A DNA stretch of 64,000 nucleotides from Kappaphycus alvarezii (lineage: Eukaryota > Rhodophyta > Florideophyceae > Gigartinales > Solieriaceae), in assembly GCA_002205965.3 (NCBI GenBank), contig NADL03000104.1, positions 186,001-250,000 on the forward strand, read 5' to 3'. Under the pieces are notes generated by a model, which saw only the letters and a list, made by a program, of their open reading frames with translations, searched no databases and had not been told where the DNA came from. Position 1 is the first letter of the stretch, and each line of letters begins with the position of its first letter. Below are positions 8,968 to 19,204 of the stretch, piece after piece. A program made the position numbers and the translations under genes.

Positions 8968-10593
8968 ATGCCGTCAAACGAAGATCATCCTTGGGGACCC
9001 ATTGAGGTCCACAATCCTACTCAAAGGGTACTGTACGACATATTTCAAGGATACGCTCAGGATACAGAAGAACACAGAGGGCAAGAGCTGTTGGAGCTAA
9101 TGCGTGAAGAAATAGCACCATCACTGATTGCCAGTCCAGATGTAGTCATCCATTATGAATTGTACAAAAAAATGAGAGTTTTTCTTGAGAGTCGTAATAT
9201 CAGTTGTGAACGTACTGTGGAGTCTACGAAACTGATTGGGAGGAGAGTCATATGTGCGATATGGCCTGGTACTGAACATTTGCAAGACAGGAAGACTGCA
9301 TTGGTTTTATTTGATCAGGGCAGGCGATGTGGATTCAATCCTATGCCCATGCCCCAAGCACCACGTACAGGATTGTCCGGGGCACCACCTCACCCGGACG
9401 CTCAGTATGAGAACAAGGTGGCCAACGCCATATCTCATAGATACAAGAGTAAGCACATGATGTTTTCTGGTGGCATGGAGGAAGATTGGTGCCAATTCAT
9501 TTCCCGTTACCAAAAGATATGTGATGAAGTTAAAGCTACGGTGTCCCAGAGAGGCGAATACTTGCATCATGGACTACGGGATCATGCTTTACAGTTCTAC
9601 TATAACCATGTAGCGGACAAAGGAGAGACGAATTGGGGGAACATCCGCAGGTTGTTTGCTGACACATTCGCTTCTCCTGATAAGATGCAACGTATGTCAG
9701 ACCGATTGGATGCCCTTCATATCAGCCAGTTTGAAAATGAAGGCTTGGATGAAGCTCATTCTCTCGACAAAGTTATGCGCGAAATTGAGAGAATTTCACC
9801 GATGGCTATTCCCGCCTCTCGAGGCGATGATAACATGAAGAAGGTTTTACAAAAGGCCACTCTCGGTAGGCAATTTTCTGTCTTCGTCACCGGTGCACAT
9901 GATTATCACGTTTTGAGTTATCCACAGGCCAAAATTGCCTTCTGCAGGGCTCAACAGCAATTTGAAACGTTTAATCGTTTTAAAAATGGTCCTCACCCTA
10001 TGTCACCCGCCATTGAAGTAGATCGCCCGAACAGATGGTCGAACGGTACTAACATTTCCGTGGTTGACGATGGCAGCTCTGCCCCTGCAACCGATATCAA
10101 CTTCAGCGGTCAGGGGCGTTTTGCAAGACAGCCTTCATCTCGTCACTCTCGCAGTAAGAAGGTTCACTGGGGCCAAGTGGCTGTCGATGAGAAGTATTCT
10201 CGGTCCTCGTCATACTCATGCTTCAATTGTGAGGAGAAGGGCTGCACCCTTCGATCTTGTAAGAAGCCGCTTGACTACGAACGCATTGCACGTAACAAGG
10301 CGAAATTTTTTGAACGTCGTCGCAATTCGTCTAGGATCAATCTCACTGACGCGTTGGTCGAGTTTGCTACCGAACTAAACGAGGCCCTCATTGCCCGTAA
10401 TGAAGAATCTGGTGATGATGATACCGACGCGGACGCTGATGAGCCAGATCGGCCTATCTCCGATACCTACCACTCACTGGCCATCAACAGCTCCTCTCAC
10501 TTTGATCGCGGCGCTCCACCGTCGCTGGCTAACGCTCTCTCACCGGGCTCTGAGTCATCCACCCCGGAAACATCTGAAGATGAAGTTTTTTAA
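8968..10593 (+). CDS. gag: Copia-A1 Gag polyprotein
   Basis: Gag forms the particle that packages the element RNA in the cytoplasm. I chose the first ATG (8968, protein starting MPSNEDHPW), 44 bp after the LTR; the frame is open a little further upstream but without an ATG. The product is about 541 residues. The middle has a helical capsid-like region (FSGGMEEDWCQFISRYQKI and HHGLRDHALQFYYNHV). A zinc knuckle at 10219-10260 reads CFNCEEKGCTLRSC, that is C-x2-C-x4-C-x4-C, with Cys in place of the usual His. A basic stretch (KAKFFERRRN) and an acidic, Ser-rich tail follow. The stop TAA at 10591-10593 sits on a run of six Ts and overlaps the pol frame, so Gag is probably joined to Pol by a -1 frameshift. 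A2 carries the same gene with two 1-bp deletions. Confidence 0.85.
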   Translation: MPSNEDHPWGPIEVHNPTQRVLYDIFQGYAQDTEEHRGQELLELMREEIAPSLIASPDVVIHYELYKKMRVFLESRNISCERTVESTKLIGRRVICAIWPGTEHLQDRKTALVLFDQGRRCGFNPMPMPQAPRTGLSGAPPHPDAQYENKVANAISHRYKSKHMMFSGGMEEDWCQFISRYQKICDEVKATVSQRGEYLHHGLRDHALQFYYNHVADKGETNWGNIRRLFADTFASPDKMQRMSDRLDALHISQFENEGLDEAHSLDKVMREIERISPMAIPASRGDDNMKKVLQKATLGRQFSVFVTGAHDYHVLSYPQAKIAFCRAQQQFETFNRFKNGPHPMSPAIEVDRPNRWSNGTNISVVDDGSSAPATDINFSGQGRFARQPSSRHSRSKKVHWGQVAVDEKYSRSSSYSCFNCEEKGCTLRSCKKPLDYERIARNKAKFFERRRNSSRINLTDALVEFATELNEALIARNEESGDDDTDADADEPDRPISDTYHSLAINSSSHFDRGAPPSLANALSPGSESSTPETSEDEVF

Positions 10594-10622
10594 GTCGAAG
10601 TTGCAATGGCCGTCCAACTTCG
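10584..10622 (+). promoter_or_regulatory. Probable -1 programmed frameshift signal between gag and pol
   Basis: In the gag frame the codons are GTT TTT TAA. The -1 frame, which is pol, is blocked by TGA at 10581-10583 and opens only at 10584, so the shift must fall within 10584-10593. That stretch is AGTTTTTTAA. Slipping back one base on TTT keeps perfect pairing. Five bases after the slip codon, CGAAGTTG (10596-10603) and CAACTTCG (10615-10622) can form an 8-bp stem with an 11-nt loop. This spacing is typical of a stimulatory hairpin. The site is identical in A2. Confidence 0.75.
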
Positions 10623-13600
10623 TTCATTAGGCCTAAGAAACCGCCCGAAAGACGCTTCTCTGCAGTCGCATTCCCAGCTCTCCGCGTCCAAGGTCGTCGG
10701 ATTGCACATAAACGTATAGTACCACGCTTTACTCAACGGATTGTTTATGAAGCACTACATGTCAAGGCTACGAATGCTGTTCGTCGTTACGATGACAGGA
10801 CTTTTGTTGGCATGTGCCTTGATGGCGGGGCACAACGTTCAGTTTGTGGCCTACGGCAGGCGCGAGCCTATGCTCGTGCTCTGGGAATCAAATTTCGCTT
10901 GACTACCTCCCATCGTACATTCAAGTTCGGGGATGGATACAGGAACAGCCTGGGTACTATGCAATTCAGGATTCCAATTCCCTCCGGTGGCTTCCTTCCT
11001 ATACATATTGATGTTGTGGGTGCCGACATTCCACTTTTATTAGGTTTGGACCTCATGGACAAGGCTCAGTTTGTTGCCTACAATGTCGACAACGTCTTGC
11101 TCTGCAAATCGGGTGGCTGGACGCTGCCTATTGTCCGTAAGCTGGGTCACATGTTCGTCGAACTTGATAACTCTGCAGTCCTCTTCACATCATCGGAATT
11201 GCGAAGGCTTCACCTTCACTTTTTCCACCCTTCCTCCCGGAAATTGTACAAACTCCTGAAGCGTGCTAGACCCTCGGATACTACTCCCGATACCCTCCGT
11301 CTTCTCGAGAAGATTAGTGCTCAATGTCGTGGCTGCCAGACGCATTCCACGGGCCCATACCGTTTCCGTGTATCTATGCCGCCTGACAAAATCCTCTTCA
11401 ATCACGAAGTGGCCGTAGACGTCTTTTGGCTTGGTAATCGTCCGGCTCTCCATGTTGTGGACGTTGGCACACACTACCAGAATGCCGTTTTCCTGGAGAA
11501 TCAGTCCACGGAGGCCATATGGGACGCATTTATCCTTGCATGGGCATCAGTGTACGTCGGTTATCCGAACAAACTCAAGACGGACCAGGGCTCTGTGTTT
11601 ACCTCTGCCAAATGGAAGGAGCTAACATCATTACATGGTATTGAACTGCAATTGGCTGGGGTTGAGGCCCACAACGCCATTGGGGTTGGTGAACGGTATC
11701 ACGCCCCACTCCGTCGTGTCTACCAAGTCATCAAAACATCCTTACCTGACATGCGTGACGCTGTAGCCCTACGGTGTGCGGTCAAAGGGATCAATGATAC
11801 GATGGGTCCCGAGGGTCTCGTCCCTACTTACCTTGTTTATGGCATGTTCCCATCCTTCCCGGTTCGCTCATCAGACGTGCCGCAGCAAAAGGCGCGTATG
11901 AAGGCTCTCGCTTTGGCTCGCCGTGAGATGGCGACAATCACTGCTGAGTTGCGAGTGCAGCGTGCACTCAAATCTAAACTACCTCCCGCTACCCACTATG
12001 ATATACAACCAGGCGACAACGTGTTGGTTTACAAGGAGGAATCCTCTGGCGGCGGCCGTCGCGCTGGGCGCTACGTCGGCCCATATCGTGTCACTAAGAT
12101 TCGGGGCAAAATGGTCTCAGTCCTAAGACCTGACAAAGTCGCTGATTACAATATCTCTCACATACTGCCCGACCCGCATGAACGGGGTGATAAGGACCTC
12201 CAGCGGCTGCTTGCTGCTACTAGCCAGTTCCAGACTCCTGCAGTACATGGGATCTTTATCACAGAAGTCCTCAACCCTGGCGATCCTAGATGTCATTCTG
12301 CATCCTTTTCTGATGCGATACAGAAGGAATTACAGGGCCTTATGGACCGCGGTGTGTTTGAAGTCGTATGTCGAGAGGACGTCCCTCCTGCTGGTAACGT
12401 CCTCGGTGGGAGATTCGTATTGTCGATAAAGCATGTTGGAACTGGCAATGAGGTGTACAAAGCACGTTTCGTCGTGCAAGGGCATACTGACGCTGAGAAG
12501 AACATGTTAGTACACAATAGCACCAGTCTCCGCCAAAGCTCTATCCGCACTCTGATCGCGCTTGCCGCCGTGTTCGGATTTCGTATTTGGTCTCAGCACG
12601 TGTCGCAGGCATACCTGCAATCCTCTCAACGACTGATGCGCGACGTTTATGTCCGACCGACTAAGGAGTTTCGTCTGAACAAAGACCAGCTTCTCAAGCT
12701 TCTGAAGCCTTTATATGGCTTGGCTGACTCCGGGGATTACTGGCACCAGACATTCTCCCGCCACCTCACGCATGATCTGATGATGAAGCCATCTACTGGT
12801 GATTTATCCTTTTTTGTCAAACACGTTCACGACGAGCTTGTAGGACTGGTTGGAGCCTATGTTGATGATTCTCTCAGCGCTGGTAATGAACGTTTTCGGT
12901 CGGACAGCACGCTCACGGAACGCCGATTTGAGTCGAAACCACGGGTGTATGACTCTTTCACGTTTGCAGGGATTGAAATCGAGCCTTTTGAGGATGGCTA
13001 CCTCTTGCATCAATCCACTTATGCCGGCAAAATTACAGTTCTTCCCAAAGATTGCAGCTTCACCGAGTTTCGATCTAAGCGCCATGAACTAGCGTGGTTA
13101 ACGCATACCAGACCCGACATCGCTTCTGCTGTTAATTTCGCCGCACAAGTCACGGAGACATCATGGCGTCGTCAGGATGTTCTCGACCTCAATTCGATTA
13201 TTCGTCGCATTCACGCGACTCCCAATCGAGGTATTCGCCAACACCGTCTCCATCGCGATAAGCTGAAGGTTGTTGCCTTTGTAGATGCTTCATTTGCTAA
13301 CAACCCCGATGACTCTTCCCAACTTGGATACCTGATCACCCTGACTGATGACACTGACCGATACAACATTATGCACTTCTCTAGTTACAAATCGAAAAGG
13401 GTGGTCAGATCAAGCATGGGAGCCGAGATGTACTCTTTCGCGGATGGATTTGATTATTCGTACCTCTTGCGCCACGATCTGGAGTGTATCACCTCTCAAC
13501 GGATTCCGCTCAACATGTTGACTGATTCGGAAGCTCTTTTCAAGATAATCGTCAAGAACACAACGACAACTGAAAAACGGTTGATGATTGACATTCGTGC

Positions 13601-13826
13601 TGCTCGGGAAGCTTACGCCGCACAAGAAATTAGCAACGTTGGTTGGATCCGTACCGACGTTAACCCGGCCGATGGTCTTACAAAGCGTAACCGATGTATT
13701 GCGCTGGAGGAACTGCTGGACACTGGTCGCTGGTCAGGAACCGTTGAGCAGTGGGTTGTGCGTACCCCGCGCATTGAAGAATTGGATTCTCATCCTGATC
13801 GTACTGCCACGACTTTCACGTCCTGA
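10584..13826 (+). CDS. pol: Copia-A1 Pol polyprotein (protease, integrase, RT, RNase H)
   Basis: The frame is open from 10584 to TGA at 13824-13826, about 1080 codons; the first ATG is at 10812. Domains in order: aspartic protease with CLDGGAQRS (DGGA at 10821-10832) and LLLGLDLM; integrase zinc motif LHLHFF...CRGCQTH; catalytic core with Asp in VAVDVFW (11418), Asp in LKTDQGSVF (11583) and Glu in GVGERYHAPLRR (11691); reverse transcriptase with YVDD at 12858-12869; RNase H with FVDASF, GAEMYSFADG, TDSEALF and NPADGLTK. The RT motif usually D-V-x-x-A-Y/F-L reads SQHVSQAYL, with His (CAC, 12597-12599) replacing the first metal-binding Asp. A2 keeps Asp there. Pol is expected as a Gag-Pol fusion. 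It is structurally complete but probably RT-dead, and mobile only with enzyme supplied by another copy. Confidence 0.85.
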   Translation, partial: SFLSRSCNGRPTSFIRPKKPPERRFSAVAFPALRVQGRRIAHKRIVPRFTQRIVYEALHVKATNAVRRYDDRTFVGMCLDGGAQRSVCGLRQARAYARALGIKFRLTTSHRTFKFGDGYRNSLGTMQFRIPIPSGGFLPIHIDVVGADIPLLLGLDLMDKAQFVAYNVDNVLLCKSGGWTLPIVRKLGHMFVELDNSAVLFTSSELRRLHLHFFHPSSRKLYKLLKRARPSDTTPDTLRLLEKISAQCRGCQTHSTGPYRFRVSMPPDKILFNHEVAVDVFWLGNRPALHVVDVGTHYQNAVFLENQSTEAIWDAFILAWASVYVGYPNKLKTDQGSVFTSAKWKELTSLHGIELQLAGVEAHNAIGVGERYHAPLRRVYQVIKTSLPDMRDAVALRCAVKGINDTMGPEGLVPTYLVYGMFPSFPVRSSDVPQQKARMKALALARREMATITAELRVQRALKSKLPPATHYDIQPGDNVLVYKEESSGGGRRAGRYVGPYRVTKIRGKMVSVLRPDKVADYNISHILPDPHERGDKDLQRLLAATSQFQTPAVHGIFITEVLNPGDPRCHSASFSDAIQKELQGLMDRGVFEVVCREDVPPAGNVLGGRFVLSIKHVGTGNEVYKARFVVQGHTDAEKNMLVHNSTSLRQSSIRTLIALAAVFGFRIWSQHVSQAYLQSSQRLMRDVYVRPTKEFRLNKDQLLKLLKPLYGLADSGDYWHQTFSRHLTHDLMMKPSTGDLSFFVKHVHDELVGLVGAYVDDSLSAGNERFRSDSTLTERRFESKPRVYDSFTFAGIEIEPFEDGYLLHQSTYAGKITVLPKDCSFTEFRSKRHELAWLTHTRPDIASAVNFAAQVTETSWRRQDVLDLNSIIRRIHATPNRGIRQHRLHRDKLKVVAFVDASFANNPDDSSQLGYLITLTDDTDRYNIMHFSSYKSKRVVRSSMGAEMYSFADGFDYSYLLRHDLECITSQRIPLNMLTDSEALFKIIVKNTTTTEKRLMIDIRAAREAYAAQEISNVGWIRTDVNPADGLTKRNRCIALEELLDTGRWSGTVEQWVVRTPRIEELDSHPDRTATTFTS

Positions 13827-13836
13827 TTGGGCGGAG

Positions 13837-14253
13837 TGTGAAAGCAACTGGAAGTCAACTGTAATGTCCATACTGTAAGATTCTTCTTCGTCATATGTTG
13901 ACACTAATATTTACTGTATACATGGCCTTCTTTCCGTGAAAGGTCGTCGCTTTCCCATACGTACTCAATTGGAATTATAGACCGACAGTCAGAATGCAAC
14001 TGACTGCCCACCATCAGACTAACTCTCGCCGCATTGCCGCCGCATTGAATACTTAGGCTGTCTATTCTCTAGGTCTTCAATTGAGTAAAAGGGTAAGGTT
14101 TTACTTTTGCAACAGAACGGGGTTACGCTCCAATCTGGCAGGACTCTTTGGAGTACTTGTGCCGTTGCCTTCATCTAACAATACTCGTCACTCTCTGGAG
14201 TGTCAGGATAAGCATCCTGATAGAGTGTTCTAAATCAACCGATTTCAACGACA
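13837..14253 (+). repeat. Copia-A1 3' LTR
   Basis: This is the second 417-bp LTR, matching 8508-8924 by eye. It is preceded by a short purine-rich tract (GGGCGGAG, 13829-13836), the probable plus-strand primer, and followed by the TTTAT target duplication. Confidence 0.95.
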
Positions 14254-14258
14254 TTTAT

Positions 14259-16611
14259 TAAAGCCACAGGCCATATATCAACGTATAGACTGTACATTTC
14301 AACATAATATATTTTGCGAGTATAAATCTATTAAATCCGAGAAAATACCCTTGAAAATTCTAAAATTGGTCCAATGGAACCAAGCATAGACAAATAGAGT
14401 ACATGACAGTATAAAGATTGATGCACATGAAATAATTAATGGTTTGTTGAACACAGAAAACTAAGTTAAACCCCCAAAAAACTACAGCTGTGTCCGATTT
14501 TCAATGAGCGTATGCAGTATTCTTACCATCAAAGCCATTAATAGTCTCCCGGGCGATCTTGATACCTTGCTTGCCTTTCTCATTATCGGTTTTTATTTTT
14601 CTCTTTGCTTCATTTCTCGATGTATCTTTGTCTATTCCTTTCTCGCAACCACAACATCGGAATAGGACAGAAAACTGCTGATTTCGGGAAGATTACAAAT
14701 TTCCTGAGCGAATCAAGACAAATTAGATAATTACGCAATGCAATGAGATCTCATCAAAGAACGTATCTATAGAAATTATACTTATAATGGTAACTTTAGG
14801 CACTGTCTATATTCGACTTTGAACAAAAATGACCGTCGATTCCCTAAGAAATATTTTCATATAAAGCACTGCTGTCTGTAAGGTATACATTGGTTCAGTA
14901 CTATCAAAGTGATGAAAAGCTCTGCTATTAAAAAGAACCAGTAGACGATTAATAGTTGCTTGCTGGCTTTTTAACTTGTCCAAGCACTGTTCTCAGAAAT
15001 TTTGAGGAATAATTCATGCTTAAGCTCTCTACAATGAGCTTTTTGGATATTGGCTCTCTTTTCTTCCGTATCGTAGATTGACATTCCTTGATGATAGTCG
15101 TCACCGATTCACAATGAGTAAATACTTCGATGCTCGTTTTGCCATATCTGAAAGCCACTTTAAACTTCATCTATGCTATTTTCTATCTAGGGACGGAGCA
15201 AGATGCTGTCCTCACGAAAAAATTCTCTTAAAAGTTGTCTGATTTCAATGAAAAGGGAAATTTCATTACCTTTCAGAGATTTATTAAGAGAAAACTGTTT
15301 TTATAGCCATTCATATTTTTCCAACCTCCATTGCCGCCGAACTCAGCAATCAGTATTTGGTTTGAGCTTTGAATCAAACTTGTATAGATCACACAGGTAA
15401 ACGATTGGGAGTAACAGATCAATGAAGCTGAGGCGGATCTCTATGGTGCAGCGAATCACCTCATCTGGTTCGAATTATTTATCGTATTTTTTTCAAAAGA
15501 CAATAGCATACTTCCGCAAAGCTACGCCCATTTACACTAGATGACCTCGCACCTACCAGTTTCGAACTGTACTTGCTCTTCGTACCCAAAATTAAAATAG
15601 TCAAAGATACTCACAGACTTCTCTTCACCATCCTTTTCCATCATTTAAGCACTAGTATATAAATGCAGAAAGCCTTCAATTTATTCATTCTTGAATTTGA
15701 ATTTCTTCATTATTGCTTCCTGCGAAATATATACGAGCAGAATTAAGACCACCTACAGAAAAATATATATATCAAAATGAAAGCGAACCGAAAACTTCAA
15801 AACTCGAATACTTCGGGTGTGACTCCCTCCACACGGTACCAGGTGTTAGAGATAAATATTCAGAGAATGATATTCTAAAAGCCAAATGTCCATGGGCGGG
15901 GGTGTTTCAAGCGACTAGAATGTTACCAAATTATGATTGTGAGAATGAGAAGTGGTGAAAAAGGACGGAGGGGCGAGAGGCTACAAAGAAGTATACAGTA
16001 GAAGTTGCAAGGTCTTCCACCTCTATTATTAGGGATTATTGCTGAAAATATATTTCTCAGGACGGAAGTTGACTGTCAGCCTCTGGATTACTAGGGCTGT
16101 TACTAGACGATGCCTCCCATCTTTCTTGCCCTCTCCTGGAGAAAACAGCTTACTCCGCTTAAATCGACATTTTGGCCAACCGTAAAGTCTCAAAAAAAAT
16201 ATAAACTACCACAAAATGCATTATAATAAATCTAGCGGACGAAATTTACTAGAAGGAAGAAATTATTAAGGTAGATATCTAGTTATTCCCTCAGAGCTCT
16301 TCACTAGTCCACCCGGCTAGAATTAGATTGACGCTTAAACTGTACATTTTCACACAATTTAGATTGGTAGTTTCGGGCACCTTAGCATCTACAGAAATTT
16401 CTTCAAACATTTTCAGCTTGTCACCGAAATCGTGCCACGAATTTGCCTCGCAGATATAAATAGAAAATCATTCAAATTCAAACACGTCATCTTAATTAGT
16501 GGTTCCTTCTGAAAATTTTCGCAGGCACAATTCTTATGCATACCACAGCTCTTAGAATAAATCTATATGAGGGCAAGGTCACCCTCTCGCAAAATTTCTA
16601 TCAACAGCAGC
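14259..16611. other. AT-rich stretch, no recognised gene
   Basis: I see only short frames here (for example 14949-15170 minus and 15713-15958 plus). None has a recognisable motif, signal peptide or repeat relative. No RNA gene or element end was identified. Confidence 0.4.
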
Positions 16612-16650
16612 ATGCATTGACTCAGTTCTTTCAGAAATGAGTCAATGCAT
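16612..16650. repeat. Perfect 13-bp inverted repeat with 13-nt loop
   Basis: ATGCATTGACTCA (16612-16624) pairs perfectly with TGAGTCAATGCAT (16638-16650). Each arm contains TGACTCA/TGAGTCA, the half-palindromic site bound by AP-1/Gcn4-type bZIP factors in other eukaryotes. It could be a hairpin or a regulatory site. Confidence 0.7.
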
Positions 16651-16666
16651 TAAAAATGTAGCCACA

Positions 16667-16864
16667 CTAAATTGCGCATGCATTTTTAAGGAAAGCCTGA
16701 ACTCTTTCAGAAAGATCGAGGTTCTTTGATATTATATTGGGGATCCTGTCTGGAGCTTCAGGATCTGGGTCGTTTCGAACCGGTACGGGTATATTTGAGT
16801 CGATCTCGTCCAAAGTTATATGCTCCCGGACAACATGATTCATTTTAGTAATTGAGAACTGATC
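16667..16864 (-). pseudogene. Possible gypsy-type pol C-terminal fragment
   Basis: The minus strand gives an open stretch reading DQFSITKMNHVVREHITL, then IPVPVRNDPDPEAPDR, ending at a stop at 16667-16669. The 'VVREH' segment matches the gypsy integrase end at 61752-62215 (KVVREHANRL), and the Pro-rich run after it resembles linker sequence at the end of gypsy pol genes. It is only about 65 codons and has no catalytic part, so the call rests on short similarity. Confidence 0.35.
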
Positions 16865-18029
16865 CTATGCCAACTTTCTGCGACTAGATATTGCTTCTAA
16901 TCTCTCACTGGTCTGCGAATGACTACACCTCCTAACCAGACAATGAGCCGACCGTCTTCGTTATCAAAGCCCGCATTATACTCCGATGTGAGCAAGCAGT
17001 ATATGAAAGACGGACTCATTAAAAAACTATCCTTATATTGACGTAATCTGTCGAAATAATTTCAATAAAGGATTCATAAAAATTGAAGGAAAGTATGGAA
17101 CATAGAAATTATTCGACCCGAAAGGACTCATATTTCGTGAAATTTTGGCTCTTTTAAATGCATTTAACTCTTTCGATAAATGTAACGTTTTTCCCTGAGA
17201 AGTTTCAAAGACGGTTTGGGATAACTATGAAGCTTATAAGAGTTCAAATGCCTTCCTTTCCTAACCCTGTCGGGCTAAATTCTTTCTTTCGACGAATCCT
17301 ACTATTGTCCCCTGTTAATGATTGACCTAAGGAGCTGCGTTTTCGGAGCCTGCGGTTTTAGAATTCGCGATGAAACTTCTTCCGGTCGGTGACGTTCAAA
17401 TCAAGACTTTGTACGGACGTTTCTCCGATTTTTCCTCCTGAAGTCGTTTTTAGACGGCAAATCTTGATGAACTGCTCGCAGGACCTGTGTATTCGATGTC
17501 CGCGGGGTACCAGCAGAATCAAAGTCACCCTTCGTCTCTCCTTGCCCGATGAAGTCGATGGCAGGTATTGATGTGTAAGCGTCGGCCCCTGGAGGCCTTG
17601 TCTATCGGCACTATGTGTTATCTGGAAGGGTCTTGGAGAAAAATATTTGTATATTCCGCTTGGAATCGGAACAAAAGCAAATAGAATAGAGATTTGGACT
17701 TCATGTCAGATTCGTAAAACTAGCAGCACTGACAAATCTTTGTCTATATACCACTTGTGGGGTGTTTAGCACACACCTAGTAATCAAAGTGTGAACTGGT
17801 TGTTGATGGCCCGGTCAGGTTGTAGCATCACGCAAGGGTTTGTTTAGATAGCTCGAATTTCTAAAATACCTCTAAATTGTACTGAAGTAAAATATTTTGA
17901 TTGAAACAGTCCCAAAGTAGTGACATCATCAACCTTTCTCCCGTTCTATCATCCGTACAGCAGCCGCGCAATAATTCGTGTATCAAGCTTTTGCGCGTAA
18001 ATTATTGTCATGCTGTCCACGAATTTTAA
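16865..18029. other. No recognised gene
   Basis: Only short frames are present and none carries a motif I can name. No element ends or strong repeats were seen. Confidence 0.35.
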
Positions 18030-19138
18030 CACAACAGAGAGATTATGACCATGTGATGGGCAACCATTATCGTATCGACGAGAGAAAAGGAGACCTTTTA
18101 TTTCATGGATTCTAGTTTGGGGTCAGGGAATAGCCCCGCCTGGAGGACCGATGGTGGAGTACGTGCTAGCGGTGTGCTGGAGAACAAATGAAGAGATGCG
18201 TGTCCTAGACCTCCGGAATTCAGACTGAGGATGCTTCCAGCGACGGTCGGATGTGAAGTTATTAACGTAATGAAGCGTCTGGAGTCAAGTTGATCCGATT
18301 TACCCGTAAATGTTAATGGAGATACGTAAAAGTTCCATACCTTGACACGAAAAGGTAGGGCATAGTATTCCCTTTTCCGCTGTTGGGCTCTTGTCAGTGC
18401 TGAGAGACATCTACCGGCCTGGTTCTGATATGGCACGGAGTGATGACTGGCGATGGTCAAATCAAGACCCAGTATGGTGCGCGTAAGTACACCAAGACAA
18501 AAAGTGACCAGGCGTTGCCCTTTCTGCTGAAGTAATAAGGCTTTTACTTGACCATGGACTCACTGACACAACCTGGAATCATGGTTCTGGCAACGTTCCT
18601 GCCTTCTCTGATTTAGCCTACGATCTTCTATCTCTAGATTCGAAAATGATCACCAGGCACTCTAGGCTATACTACTTTTCAATCATTAAAACACTCTAAT
18701 TGGTCACAACCGACCATATCTTTCAAAGATTGAAGCACTCTACATCCCCCTCTAATTTTTCTTACTCTGAAAATTCATAGTTTTATGCAGTAGTAGTTGG
18801 AAAATTCTGCTCAAGAGGGGTAGTGCAGATCTAAGTAAACCCACAGAGATAACAGGATCTTATGCATCGTTTCAATAAAGTTCGCTTAGAACTATCTCCT
18901 AAATTGCCTTGAGAATCAGAGCCTATCTATAAGTTTGAGTACAGGCACTTATAAAACAACAACTTTTACGTGGCAGAGTAACGCGTAATTTAAGCTGACT
19001 ACAAACAAACAAGAAAATATCTGTCCGTTGCGTAGAGGGAGGAATGTGGTGTGGTCTAATATTTGAAAGATATTGTCGATTGCGTAGAGGGAAGAAAGGT
19101 TTGGGTTTCCATGCATAAGAATCGCCCAGTAAGAACAC
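18030..19138 (+). repeat. Composite repeat R4-R3, copy 1
   Basis: 18030-18080 resembles an R4 end. 18480-19060 is a direct relative of 38715-39370 (R3): both carry GACTCACTGACACAACC-like, TCGAAAATGATCACCAGGCA and GCATCGTTTCAATAAA. Two tail boxes follow each other at 18671-18702 and 18710-18750, and an inverted one lies at 19038-19085. A 120-codon minus-strand frame at 18098-18460 has no recognisable motif and no counterpart in the other copy, so I do not call it a gene. Confidence 0.6.
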
Positions 19139-19204
19139 TCATTGACCCAGGAAGTTACAACGCTCTAGCTACAAAGCAGACTGGAGCTACTTCCGAGGCA
19201 CTGC

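Larger units (their letters stand above)
8508..14253 (+). mobile_element. Copia-A1: full-length Ty1/copia-type retrotransposon
   Basis: Both ends carry a 417-bp LTR that looks identical by eye. The element is flanked by a 5-bp target duplication TTTAT (8503-8507 and 14254-14258). Inside are an open gag (8968-10593) and an open pol (10584-13826) with the copia order protease, integrase, reverse transcriptase, RNase H. A second copy, A2, lies inverted at 54282-60024. The matching LTR pair, intact duplication and open frames indicate recent insertion. The first catalytic Asp of the reverse transcriptase is His, so this copy probably cannot make its own cDNA. Confidence 0.95.

Noticed and set aside
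10868-13625. Antisense and alternate-frame ORFs inside Copia-A pol
   Set aside because: They exist only because pol is a long GC-balanced ORF; identical shadows occur in A2.
18098-18460. A 120-codon minus-strand frame
   Set aside because: No motif, signal peptide or relative; it lies within repeat DNA and the other copy of the repeat does not keep it.
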